In this document: piece by piece, positions 18,132-26,178 of the stretch
Layout: every line of letters begins with the position of its first letter
How positions within the stretch are numbered: the stretch's first letter is position 1
Assembly (NCBI GenBank): GCA_026400835.1
Contig: JAPLOA010000070.1
Location: forward strand, 62,001-126,000
Source of the DNA: Planctomycetales bacterium
Lineage (GTDB): Bacteria > Planctomycetota > Planctomycetia > Planctomycetales > Planctomycetaceae
Reading direction: 5' to 3'
Length of the DNA: 64,000 nucleotides
Position numbers and translations under genes: made by a program
The notes under the pieces: model-generated
Told to the model about the DNA's origin: nothing
Databases searched by the model: none
What the model saw: only the letters and a program-made list of their open reading frames with translations

Positions 18132-19493
18132 CTACTTCACGTACGGAGCGACCGCCTCTGCCACAACCTTCATTGATTCATCGATCAATTTCACCGCATC
18201 TTTGGTCTTGGGGGCTTCGGCGATAATGCGGATGATGGGTTCGGTGTTGCTGGCGCGGACCTGAACCCAGCGGTCGGACCAGTCGAGTCGCAGGCCGTCG
18301 CCGTCGCGGGCTTCGGCGTCGGGGAAGGCTTTTCGCAGAGCTTCACAGGCCGCAGGAACCGCATTCGCAGGGCAGGTGATCTTGTCCTTGACGATGGTGT
18401 AGAACGGCAAAGAATCGGCCCACTTCGCCAAAGTCTTCTTCTTGTCCGTCATGCCTGCCAACACATAGGCCATCGAGACCAAACTGTCACGAACGTATCC
18501 AACGGCTGGCTCGATGACGCCGCCGTTTCCTTCGCCGCCAAGCACTGCCTGCACAGATCTCATCTTGGCACACACATGAGCTTCCCCGACATAACTGCGA
18601 TGGAACTGGCATCCATGTTTTGCCGCGATGTCGGCCGTGACGCGACTGGTGGAACCATTGACAACGAACGGACCTTTGCGACGTTCAAGCACAAAATCTG
18701 CGGCAAGTGCCAGAGTTAGTTCTTCACCGATATAGCGGCCCCCATTGTCGACAATTGCCATACGGTCTGCGTCAGGATCCTGAGCAAAACCGGCGTGGGC
18801 TTTATGTTGGATGACGGCTTGACAAAGGTCGCCGAGATTCTTTTCGGTGGGTTCAGGAATATGTTCGAAGCGACCATCCGGAGTTCCTCCCAGAACGACC
18901 ACTTCACATCCGAGGGCTTCCAGCAAACGAGGTCCACACGTGGCACCCGAGCCATGATTGCAGTCGAGGACAACTCGGTACTTCTTCTTGCGAATCGCCT
19001 CCACATCGACCAGTGAAAGAACCTTGTCGATATGCGGCTTTGAAGGATCAACAAGTTTTGTCACTTTGCCGATACCGGACCAGTTTTTCCAGGCGATCGC
19101 GTCTGTCTCCAGAATGTTGATCAACTGTTGTCCAAGATCTTTATTGAAGACCGAGCCATCCGGAGCAAATGGTTTCAGGCCGTTCCATTCGATCGGGTTA
19201 TGACTGGCGGTAATCTGCAGACCGCCTGCCGCCTGATAATGCTTTACGAGGACACCACAGGTTGGAGTTGTGCAGACATCTGCATCCAGCACTTCGCAGC
19301 CAGTGGCGAGCAACCCAGAGACAACAGCCTGATGAATCATGGGGCCGGTCGATCGGCCGTCTCTGGCTACGACAACTTTTCCGCCGCAGAAGATGGTGCC
19401 CAATGCCGCCGCAAAACGTGAAACGTAAACGGGATCAAGTCCATCACCGACAATGCCGCGCAGGCCGGAAATGCTAAGAATTCGAGTGGCCAC
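18132..19493 (-). CDS. glmM: Phosphoglucosamine mutase-like phosphohexomutase
   Basis: This is an alpha-D-phosphohexomutase of 453 residues. ISGLRGIVGDGLDP opens domain 1, LQITASHNPIEWNG holds the phosphoserine, GFAQDPDADRMAIVD is the metal loop, and GGEGNGGVI the sugar-binding loop. VRASNTEPIIRIIAEA is the phosphate-binding loop of domain 4. The style of the active-site loops is close to archaeal-type phosphoglucosamine mutases. It likely supplies GlcN-1-P for UDP-GlcNAc. Nearness to nagA fits amino-sugar metabolism. Phosphomannomutase activity cannot be excluded. Confidence 0.88.
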   Translation of the reverse strand: MATRILSISGLRGIVGDGLDPVYVSRFAAALGTIFCGGKVVVARDGRSTGPMIHQAVVSGLLATGCEVLDADVCTTPTCGVLVKHYQAAGGLQITASHNPIEWNGLKPFAPDGSVFNKDLGQQLINILETDAIAWKNWSGIGKVTKLVDPSKPHIDKVLSLVDVEAIRKKKYRVVLDCNHGSGATCGPRLLEALGCEVVVLGGTPDGRFEHIPEPTEKNLGDLCQAVIQHKAHAGFAQDPDADRMAIVDNGGRYIGEELTLALAADFVLERRKGPFVVNGSTSRVTADIAAKHGCQFHRSYVGEAHVCAKMRSVQAVLGGEGNGGVIEPAVGYVRDSLVSMAYVLAGMTDKKKTLAKWADSLPFYTIVKDKITCPANAVPAACEALRKAFPDAEARDGDGLRLDWSDRWVQVRASNTEPIIRIIAEAPKTKDAVKLIDESMKVVAEAVAPYVK

Positions 19494-19674
19494 CAGAAAT
19501 CTCCCCGCCGTGGGATGTGTTGGATGTCAGATCGAGAAACAACAGTTCCGGGGAGTATAGCCACTGTTACGTCAGACATGTAGCGGAGCAGGCCTTGTTC
19601 AGGCATCATCGTGGTCCGAAGTGAGATAATTCTTCTGTGAAGACGTTTGGTTCTGGCGAAGTGACTGGTATCGC

Positions 19675-20305
19675 ATGGTTCGAGGTGACGAAATGATTCC
19701 GGTCAAATATACGGGTGATGCCCTTTGGCAACGGATTGAGCGAGCTGTGGAGATCGTTAAGGATCGACTTCGCCGAGTGACGCAAGCGCTGAATGCCGCG
19801 GAGGTTCCTTATGCTGTGATCGGCGGAAACGCGGTCCAGTTCTGGGTCGCTCAGGTGGATGAATCCGTTGTCCGGAATACTCGTGATGTCGACATTATTC
19901 TCAATCGAAGCGATTTGCCGCGCGCCATTGACGTCCTTGAGCAGGTCGGATTTCTCTATCGCCCCTCTGCAGCCGTCAGCATGTTTCTGGATGGCCCCAA
20001 TGCATCTGGATGGCCCCAATGCAGGGGCTCGCGATGCGGTGCATGTGATCTTCGCCGGGGAAAAGGTGAGAGAAGAGTATCCGGAGCCTGTTCCGAATGT
20101 AGAACCCTTCGAAGTGATCCAGTCGGCGAAGACTCTTCCCCTGGAATCACTGGTGCGGATGAAGCTGACATCATTTCGACGTAAAGATCAGGTGCATATT
20201 CTGGACATGATTTCGATCGGGCTTATCAATGAATCCTGGTGTCAGCGGTATTCGCCGGAGTTGGCATCGCGACTCAAGGAACTGCTGGATGATCCTGACG
20301 GTTGA
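19675..20305 (+). pseudogene. Nucleotidyltransferase-like gene broken by a 19-bp tandem duplication
   Basis: The first part reads MVRGDEMIPVKYTGDAL, then AVIGGNAVQFWVAQ and VRNTRDVDIILNR, which is the GG-x-A and TxDxDi pattern of Pol-beta-like nucleotidyltransferases. Near codon 109 the frame shifts. The second part continues in another frame as GARDAVHVIFAGEKV and LPLESLVRMKLTSFRRKDQV. TCTGGATGGCCCCAATGCA occurs twice back to back at 19986-20004 and 20005-20023; removing one copy rejoins both halves. The true start may be 19693, which has GAGGTGA close upstream. A sequencing error of this exact kind is unlikely but possible. Confidence 0.85.
19986..20023 (+). repeat. Exact 19-bp direct tandem duplication
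   Basis: Two perfect, adjacent copies of TCTGGATGGCCCCAATGCA. The unit length is one more than a multiple of three, so the extra copy shifts the reading frame of the nucleotidyltransferase-like gene. Loss of one copy, or gain of two, would restore it. Confidence 0.97.
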
Positions 20306-20380
20306 TTCTGGACGTCTGCATTCTTCAACAGCACCTTGATCGCATCAACATCGTGTGGTCTTCGGTTGAGAAAGACGGGG

Positions 20381-20614
20381 CTACCGTCGAGTCGATTCAA
20401 TAATTCCCATAGCCATCAGCACACCAAAGATGATCAAGGCAACGCCAAGGATTGCATAGAATCCTCTGGCGCCATTACGTCCAAGGATTGCCACCCAGAA
20501 TCGGGCTTTGCGACTATTGATAAACCAGTCCCAGTCGCAGACAGCGCCGCAAACTGAGAACGCGCCAGCGGCGGCCAGAAGTAATCCAAGTGGGTTCACA
20601 AGTTGCCTTTTCAA
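20381..20614 (-). CDS. Imm17-like small membrane protein
   Basis: This 77-residue protein has two transmembrane helices, near residues 8-26 and 50-70. Between them are GAVCDWDWFINSRKARFWV and LGRNGARGFYAILG. The DW-x-F / LGR-x-GAR-x-FY pattern resembles the Imm17 family, predicted immunity proteins of polymorphic toxin systems. No toxin gene is seen beside it. It is convergent with the broken nucleotidyltransferase gene. Family assignment is from memory of the motif, and function is unproven. Confidence 0.65.
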   Translation of the reverse strand: MKRQLVNPLGLLLAAAGAFSVCGAVCDWDWFINSRKARFWVAILGRNGARGFYAILGVALIIFGVLMAMGIIESTRR

Positions 20615-20868
20615 ATTGGGGGCAGGAACTCTTTAGGGTCATAGTGCAGGGATTCTCAACCTATCGCGTTTAAGACTGCTGATTCTTATCAACTTTAATT
20701 GGTCGACTCAACAGACTGGCGACCATGAATACCGACGATCGGAAGGCAGCGGTGGGATCAATCGAAGTCGCTCGAATTCCAGGCAGTGAAGCGACGTCAA
20801 AGTCCTCACGATCTATAGTTCAGCAAACATCCCCTGTCTGGTTCTTCGAATTGCGTTACAGGATCATC

Positions 20869-21759
20869 ATGCCAGTCACTCATCCCCTTTATCTTGGCTG
20901 TCCTGTTTGGGCGTGTGATCACTGGCGAGGTTCGCTGTATACGGCGAAGGCTCCAAGAGCCGACTGGTTGGGGCAGTATTCGAAGATTTTTCACACTGTC
21001 GAAGGCAACAGCACGTTCTATGCTCTGCCGAATCTGGACACGGCGAAGCGCTGGGCTGAATCGGTCGCGAAGGGATTTCAGTTTTCTCTGAAGATGCCCC
21101 GCGTTATTTCGCATGACAAACGACTGCAGAACGCGGATAAAGAACTCCAGGCGTTCATTGAAGTTGCCGACGTGCTGGATGCATATCGATGCCTTGGTCC
21201 ATCGTTTCTCCAGTTGCCTCCGGACTTTTCACCATCTGATCGTTGTGTCCTGGAAGGCTTCCTGCGAAACCTTCCAACCCATATGCCGTGGGCTATCGAA
21301 GTGCGACATTTCGACTGGTACGACTCGGGGCCTAACGAACTCTGGCTGGATGATCTTTTGCGCGAGCTTTGTATGGACAAAGTTCTGTTTGATAGCCGCT
21401 GTCTGTACTCGAAGCCGCCTGCGGACGATGTCGAAAAGGCTTCGCAGAGTCGCAAGCCGAAGACGCCAATTCGACAGACAGTCACTGGCGAACATCCATT
21501 TCTTCGTATTGTTGGTCGGAACAACCTGAACGATGTCACGCCATGGATTGATGAATGGGCTCCGGTTATCGCCGAGTGGATTCGTCAGGGCCTGAAGCCG
21601 TTTATTTTTACACACGCCCCCGACGACAAATTCGCCCCGGAGTTTGCTCGCCGAATGCACAACGCTATTCGGCAGTACGATGCCATAGTACCTGAAATGC
21701 CTGCCTGGCCCGGAGAAGAAGCAGCGAGGGGTATGCTAAGTCAGAAAACATTGTTCTAA
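20869..21759 (+). CDS. DUF72 (YecE-like) protein
   Basis: This is a TIM-barrel-like DUF72 protein of 296 residues. Family features are YLGCPVWACDHWRGSLY at the start, FHTVEGNSTFYALP (the conserved EGNSTFY), GFQFSLKMPRVISHDKRL, FLQLPPDFSP and AIEVRHFDWY. The ATG at 20869 has AGGA 7 bases upstream. The frame extends to 20725 without DUF72 content. The family's function is unknown. It stands alone on the plus strand, followed by the DUF2585 gene after 47 bases. Confidence 0.9.
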   Translation: MPVTHPLYLGCPVWACDHWRGSLYTAKAPRADWLGQYSKIFHTVEGNSTFYALPNLDTAKRWAESVAKGFQFSLKMPRVISHDKRLQNADKELQAFIEVADVLDAYRCLGPSFLQLPPDFSPSDRCVLEGFLRNLPTHMPWAIEVRHFDWYDSGPNELWLDDLLRELCMDKVLFDSRCLYSKPPADDVEKASQSRKPKTPIRQTVTGEHPFLRIVGRNNLNDVTPWIDEWAPVIAEWIRQGLKPFIFTHAPDDKFAPEFARRMHNAIRQYDAIVPEMPAWPGEEAARGMLSQKTLF

Positions 21760-21806
21760 TCGCTTCGCTAATTCACGACCATAGATTTGACGAAGGTCCA
21801 GTAGTT

Positions 21807-22400
21807 ATGCTGACAGAAGAGCAACAGAAGGAGATCGCCGCCACTGATTCTCGGCGTTTGCGATTGAGCACTGTCGCGGTCAGTATGGCGATGGCAATCA
21901 TCCTTCATTTGACGGGCCAGCCCTTGTGGTGCAAATGTGGCGGTCTGTCTCCGTGGTCGTGGGATATCTGGTCGTCGCATAATTCACAGCACTTTGTGGA
22001 TCCGTACTTCTTTACGCACGTGCTTCATGGCGTCGTCTTGTGGGGGCTGTTGTATTGGCTGCCGCGGAGGGTATCGGAACCGAGTCGTTTTCTGACGGCT
22101 GTGGTTCTGGAAGCAGGATGGGAGATTCTGGAGAACTCCCCGATGATCATCGAACGCTATCGAGCAGCCACAATCTCCAAAGATTACTTTGGAGATTCGA
22201 TTATCAACTCTGCCGGAGACCTCATCGCCTGTATTGTTGGTTACCTGCTGGCGCGACAACTTGGGTTTCGTCGTTCGATGGTTTTCTTCCTGCTGACGGA
22301 ACTGATCCTTCTGATCACGATCCGAGATTGCCTTATCCTCAACGTCTACATGCTTGCCTATCCAAGCGAGGTGATCAAGAATTGGCAAACGCACGGTTGA
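21807..22400 (+). CDS. DUF2585 (UPF0314) membrane protein
   Basis: This 197-residue integral membrane protein resembles DUF2585. The conserved run is GQPLWCKCGGLSPWSWDIWS, followed by NSQHFVDPYFFTHVLHG and LEAGWEILENSPMIIERYR, then DSIINSAGDL. Four to five helices are predicted, near residues 22-37, 67-84, 128-148 and 150-175. Conserved Cys, His and Glu residues suggest a membrane-embedded metal or catalytic site, but no activity is known for the family. Confidence 0.85.
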   Translation: MLTEEQQKEIAATDSRRLRLSTVAVSMAMAIILHLTGQPLWCKCGGLSPWSWDIWSSHNSQHFVDPYFFTHVLHGVVLWGLLYWLPRRVSEPSRFLTAVVLEAGWEILENSPMIIERYRAATISKDYFGDSIINSAGDLIACIVGYLLARQLGFRRSMVFFLLTELILLITIRDCLILNVYMLAYPSEVIKNWQTHG

Positions 22401-22433
22401 TGGTTTGATTGTGAAACGAACAGGAGGTTGCAC

Positions 22434-23675
22434 ATGAATCAATGTGTCACGAGAGACCGTATTGCTGCACTACTCGCCTTCGCTTTGTTGTGTTCTTACT
22501 GCGAGCGGGGTTTTGCTGATGAGTTGCCGGCAAAGATACAAGATAGCTTCTCGCGCACAGGGGTTATCGTTGCTGCCGGGAATATCGAAAACCAATCGCT
22601 TCTATGCATCCTTGATACTGGTGCAGCCGCAACAGTTCTGCACAAAGATTACGAGCAAGTTCTTCCGGTAACCGCAAAAGGCAAAGAGGAAAACATTCAG
22701 ACGCTTTCAGCGACGGAACGTCGGGTGGCTTACGACAATGTAGAAGTGTCGATTGGGTCGTATGGGAAGCAGAAGAGCAGGGCGTTCGTTTTCGATCTTT
22801 CCAATGTGCAGGAAGTGACCGGACTGCAGGTTGGTGCCATTGTTGGGGCAGACTACCTTCGAAATCTTGCATTTGTCATGCAGGATGGGATGCCGCGATT
22901 TACGAATTCACCAATCGCCCCTGTTTCTGAAGTCCCAACATGGCCTGTTACAGGGAGTAAGATTCAGATTCCAGAAATTCCGTTGGAGTATCCGGTACTG
23001 GGACTGCGAAATGCTGGATTTGATACCGGGCTCTCGGAGCATCTTGCCATTTCTCAGGAGTTTGCTGATCTGCTGCTTCGTTCTGGTGATGCAAGACTTT
23101 TGACAAAGACCAAGTTCCTCGATGCGTCAGGAGTTCAGACAAAATCGGTGATTGCGATCCGAGAACTCAAAGTCCTGGGAGTTCAGTTCAGAAACGTTCC
23201 GGCCGAAGTTGGTAAACTCAACCACGTAGGGATGGGGCTCTTGAGGCACATCAATTTCACAGTGGATTTCAAAAAGTCAATCGCGTACCTGAGTGGTGAT
23301 GCGCAGGACGGCCGGGATACATTTCCCGTCGATGCCAGCGGAATACGTTTCGTTTGGGATGACCGTGGGTATTACAGAATTCGCCGAATTGAAGACGGCT
23401 CCACGGCAGCGGAAGCAGACCTGAAACCTGATGACGAGTTGGTTGCTATCTCAAAAATTCAGGCGTCCACGTTGTCCTGGTGGCAAATTCGCGAGATGCT
23501 TGCTGTGGCTGGCACGATGGTCGAAATGACGGTTAAACGTAACGGCAACTTGATGGAAGTCAAATTGCCATTGCTGCGGAATTTTCTGTATCCGCCAGCG
23601 TGGAGTTCCAGGTCTACTGAAGCAGGAGACTTCCTCGACGCATTGCAGAAGGATTCTGCAAACGATGCGAAGTAG
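22434..23675 (+). CDS. Secreted retropepsin-like aspartyl protease with PDZ domain
   Basis: This 413-residue protein has a signal peptide (hydrophobic residues about 10-23, cleavage near GFADE). CILDTGAAATVLH is an aspartyl-protease DTG motif, and a second lobe has GFDTGLSEHLAI, so two catalytic aspartates are present as in pepsin-like bilobed enzymes. MGLLRHINFTVDF closes the fold. A PDZ domain follows near residues 300-390 (GSTAAEADLKPDDELVAI). The ATG at 22434 has GGAGG 7 bases upstream, inside a frame that opens with TTG at 22428. Substrates are unknown. Confidence 0.8.
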   Translation: MNQCVTRDRIAALLAFALLCSYCERGFADELPAKIQDSFSRTGVIVAAGNIENQSLLCILDTGAAATVLHKDYEQVLPVTAKGKEENIQTLSATERRVAYDNVEVSIGSYGKQKSRAFVFDLSNVQEVTGLQVGAIVGADYLRNLAFVMQDGMPRFTNSPIAPVSEVPTWPVTGSKIQIPEIPLEYPVLGLRNAGFDTGLSEHLAISQEFADLLLRSGDARLLTKTKFLDASGVQTKSVIAIRELKVLGVQFRNVPAEVGKLNHVGMGLLRHINFTVDFKKSIAYLSGDAQDGRDTFPVDASGIRFVWDDRGYYRIRRIEDGSTAAEADLKPDDELVAISKIQASTLSWWQIREMLAVAGTMVEMTVKRNGNLMEVKLPLLRNFLYPPAWSSRSTEAGDFLDALQKDSANDAK

Positions 23676-23849
23676 CAACATCGGATCGTTGGTCCAGCAG
23701 TTCACATTGCTCGTGAATAGGGCGCAACGAAATCTTCGATGGCACAACAATGTCTAACGTTGCGAACGATCCACTTTTGGCGCAACCACAGTGATCATGA
23801 TCAGCACCTGTTTTGGTTTTGCGGGCCTGATGTTGTGACTTCGAGATAG

Positions 23850-23868
23850 CCGACCTGAGACAGGTCGG
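23850..23868. repeat. Perfect hairpin CCGACCTG-AGA-CAGGTCGG
   Basis: This is an 8-bp perfect stem with a 3-base loop in the convergent gap between the protease gene and the regulator gene. On the plus strand it is followed by GCTACAAAAGAAAAG, so it lacks a U-tract there. It may be a dispersed planctomycete hairpin or part of a double terminator. Confidence 0.5.
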
Positions 23869-23884
23869 GCTACAAAAGAAAAGA

Positions 23885-23915
23885 GCGAGCTTCCGGGGGA
23901 AAGCTCGCCCTTTTC
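23885..23915 (-). terminator. Bidirectional Rho-independent terminator
   Basis: The stem GCGAGCTT (23885-23892) pairs with AAGCTCGC (23901-23908) around an 8-base loop. On the minus strand it is followed by TCTTTTCTTTTG, and on the plus strand by CCTTTTC. It lies 35 bases after the regulator gene's stop and should end that transcript. It could also stop read-through from the protease gene. Confidence 0.75.
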
Positions 23916-23950
23916 TGGAGGGGGGGAGGTTCTTTTCGTTGTGATTCGTA

Positions 23951-25459
23951 TCAGGCGGCTCGACGCTGTTCTGCAACAATCGCTGCAGGAACAACAGGAC
24001 GCTTGATGTTGGATCCGGGGCCGCCTCGTGGAGGGTAGCCGTATTCTCTGAGCTTTCCGGACAGAGTTCGCAGACCGATCTGCAGAATCTGAGCCGTCTT
24101 CTCACGGTTGCCGTTGCAGCGAGCGAACGTCGATTCGATCAGCTTGCGTTCCATTTCAGCCAGTGTCATTCCGACACACTCGGCACCTTCTTCGATCGTG
24201 TCGTTCTGCAACCATGGTCGCAGATCTTCAGGACCGATCATTTCTGTGACATCGACAGTGCAGCAGCGTTCAACAACGTTCTGCAGTTCGCGAACATTGC
24301 CCGGCCAAGGATGGCTTTCGAGAACTCGAATGGCTTCGGCACTGACCTGTCGCGGCGGGCGACCTTCCTTCAGCGAGATCTGGCTGATGAAGTGTTCGAC
24401 CAGCAAAGGGATATCGTTCGTGCGGACTCGCAGTGGTGGAGACTGCAGAGTAATTCCGCTCAGGTGCTGCAGCAGATCATCACGGAACCGGCCTTCCATG
24501 GCCAGTCGATTCAGGTCGCAGTGCGTTGCCGCAATGAACCGAATATTGGGTCCGTCCATTGTTCCGTGAAGTACCGCGGCGGCTCGCTGTTCCAGCAGTT
24601 GAGCCAGTCGTTTCTGGAATGGCAAAGCAACCGTGTCGACGTTGTCGAGCAGGATTGAGCCGCCATCACCCATCTTCAGATAGCCAGGGAAACCATCCGG
24701 AGTCGCGTCACCAAAGAGCTGGTGTTCCAGAGTTTCTACTGAGTGCAGGCTGCAGTCGATTCGCAGGAACGGCTTACCAGCTCGGCGACTGCAGCGATGC
24801 AGGCCTTCGGCAATCAGAGTTGTTCCGCTGCCCGGTTCGCCGCGAACCAGAACTGTGCGATCATCATCGGCAGCGATGCGGATGGATTCTCGCAGAGACT
24901 GCATGGCTGGCGTGCTGCCAACCAGATCCATCAGGTTACGATTGAGAAGCTGACGTCGCAGCTTTTCATTTTCGCGGATCAGCTCGCCGCGTTTCAGAGC
25001 GTTCAGCAGAGCTGCGCCGAAGCGAGATGCTGAATAAGGGCGTTCCATCACTTCGCATTCGAAGGTTGGAACAGTTTCACGTCCCCAGCGAGAATCCTCG
25101 CCGACGATGCAGATGACCTGAGCCGCTTTCGAGTGGCTGCGGATCGCTGCGTTGACTTCCTGAATTCGTGAGACCGTATCCGCATCATCAATAATGCAGC
25201 AGGCAAATTCCTGACGGCTCAAGTGAAACAGCATGGCATCCGGGCTGTCCGTTTCACAAACCTGCATTCCTCGCTTTCGGACGTCGTCGGCAAGCAGCTG
25301 ACGAGCTCCTGGTCGAGGAGAGAACACCAGAACCGTACGGTTTGGTGCTTCTGTAGGTTCGGGAGTTGCTGCCTGTGGAGTTGCAGGTGCAGCGGATGTT
25401 GGCTGGGGGAACCGCAGGATATGCGGCTCATGATGAGCGCCGTTCGGGAACTCGTTCAT
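23951..25459 (-). CDS. Degenerate sigma-54-activator-like AAA+ regulator
   Basis: This 502-residue protein has three parts: a receiver-like N-terminal region (about 42-155), an AAA+ sigma-54-interaction-type domain (about 178-400) and a Fis-type helix-turn-helix (MTLAEMERKLIESTFARCNG onward). Key motifs have decayed. Walker A is GEPGSGTT with Thr in place of Lys. The GAFTGA loop position reads DGFPGY. Walker B is ILLDNVD instead of LDEI. The receiver lacks a clear phospho-Asp. HPWPGNVRELQNVVERC is intact. It probably binds DNA but is unlikely to hydrolyse ATP or remodel sigma-54. The start has GAGGAAA upstream. Confidence 0.88.
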   Translation of the reverse strand: MNEFPNGAHHEPHILRFPQPTSAAPATPQAATPEPTEAPNRTVLVFSPRPGARQLLADDVRKRGMQVCETDSPDAMLFHLSRQEFACCIIDDADTVSRIQEVNAAIRSHSKAAQVICIVGEDSRWGRETVPTFECEVMERPYSASRFGAALLNALKRGELIRENEKLRRQLLNRNLMDLVGSTPAMQSLRESIRIAADDDRTVLVRGEPGSGTTLIAEGLHRCSRRAGKPFLRIDCSLHSVETLEHQLFGDATPDGFPGYLKMGDGGSILLDNVDTVALPFQKRLAQLLEQRAAAVLHGTMDGPNIRFIAATHCDLNRLAMEGRFRDDLLQHLSGITLQSPPLRVRTNDIPLLVEHFISQISLKEGRPPRQVSAEAIRVLESHPWPGNVRELQNVVERCCTVDVTEMIGPEDLRPWLQNDTIEEGAECVGMTLAEMERKLIESTFARCNGNREKTAQILQIGLRTLSGKLREYGYPPRGGPGSNIKRPVVPAAIVAEQRRAA

Positions 25460-26082
25460 GATTTCCTCAATCTGAGATCAGAGGGGAGAGACAGAGGGGA
25501 GAGCGACGAGAGGGGACTGAATCGTTTCTGAAAATGACTGAATTCGGAAAGTGTGAGGCACCAACCAAAAAGTTCAGAGTCAGAAAACAGTTCAGTGGTC
25601 CGGAGTGAATCCGGAAAGATCGAGAGGAGAATTGAAAGGAGCACTTTGGATTCCGCTGGTGAATCCTCGTTGAGAGGCCGAGTGATATCGCCGGTCGGCC
25701 GAATGAGTCAACACGTGTTCTTGATGTTTCTGAACAAAACTTTGCTGCATTCAAAAGAAATACTTGTTTTTGGCGTTAGAGGCGATCTGGAGAAACAACA
25801 GCCCGGCATTTTTTGCCGATCACACGGCGATTCGGCAATCGTTGCGGGCCTTGAAGTTTCCTCGATGGGCTTATGTTGCCGAATACATCGCAATCTTTGA
25901 CGCAAAGAAGTCGCGTCGCACGGTAGAAGCCGTTCGATCAGACAATTCTCAGTCACACAGAGTGCCACTGCAGGTCTCGCAAATGGCCCCAAAAGCATTC
26001 TTCGTTTTGGAATACTCGGGTATTGGTGTTGCCGAGGATTTGGCTCCGTTCCAGTCGGACAGTTGCTTCTTTTCTGTCAACG
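25460..26082. other. Long intergenic region upstream of the regulator gene
   Basis: About 620 bases hold no convincing gene; open frames on both strands lack ribosome sites and recognisable content. On the minus strand this should be the promoter and leader of the regulator gene. A nested hairpin is visible at 25801-25848: outer arms GCCCGGCA and TGCGGGC, inner arms TTGCCGA and TCGGCAA. I found no sigma-54-type GG/GC promoter by eye. Confidence 0.5.
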
Positions 26083-26114
26083 AAAAAAGGGAGCACCAGT
26101 GACGAATGCTCCCT
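26083..26114 (-). terminator. Rho-independent terminator of the YHS-like gene
   Basis: On the minus strand AGGGAGCA pairs with TGCTCCCT across an 11-base loop and is followed by TTTTTTCG. It lies 65 bases after the stop of the large low-complexity protein gene. Confidence 0.85.
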
Positions 26115-26178
26115 GCACGAGGATTGAATCAACCGTGTTCGAGTTCAGACTCGGAAGGAGAGTCCACTCGCTTCTGAA

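Noticed and set aside
25764-26102. Plus-strand open frame of 112 codons in the long gap before the YHS-like gene
   Set aside because: No domain, no ribosome site, and it crosses the terminator hairpin of the neighbouring gene.
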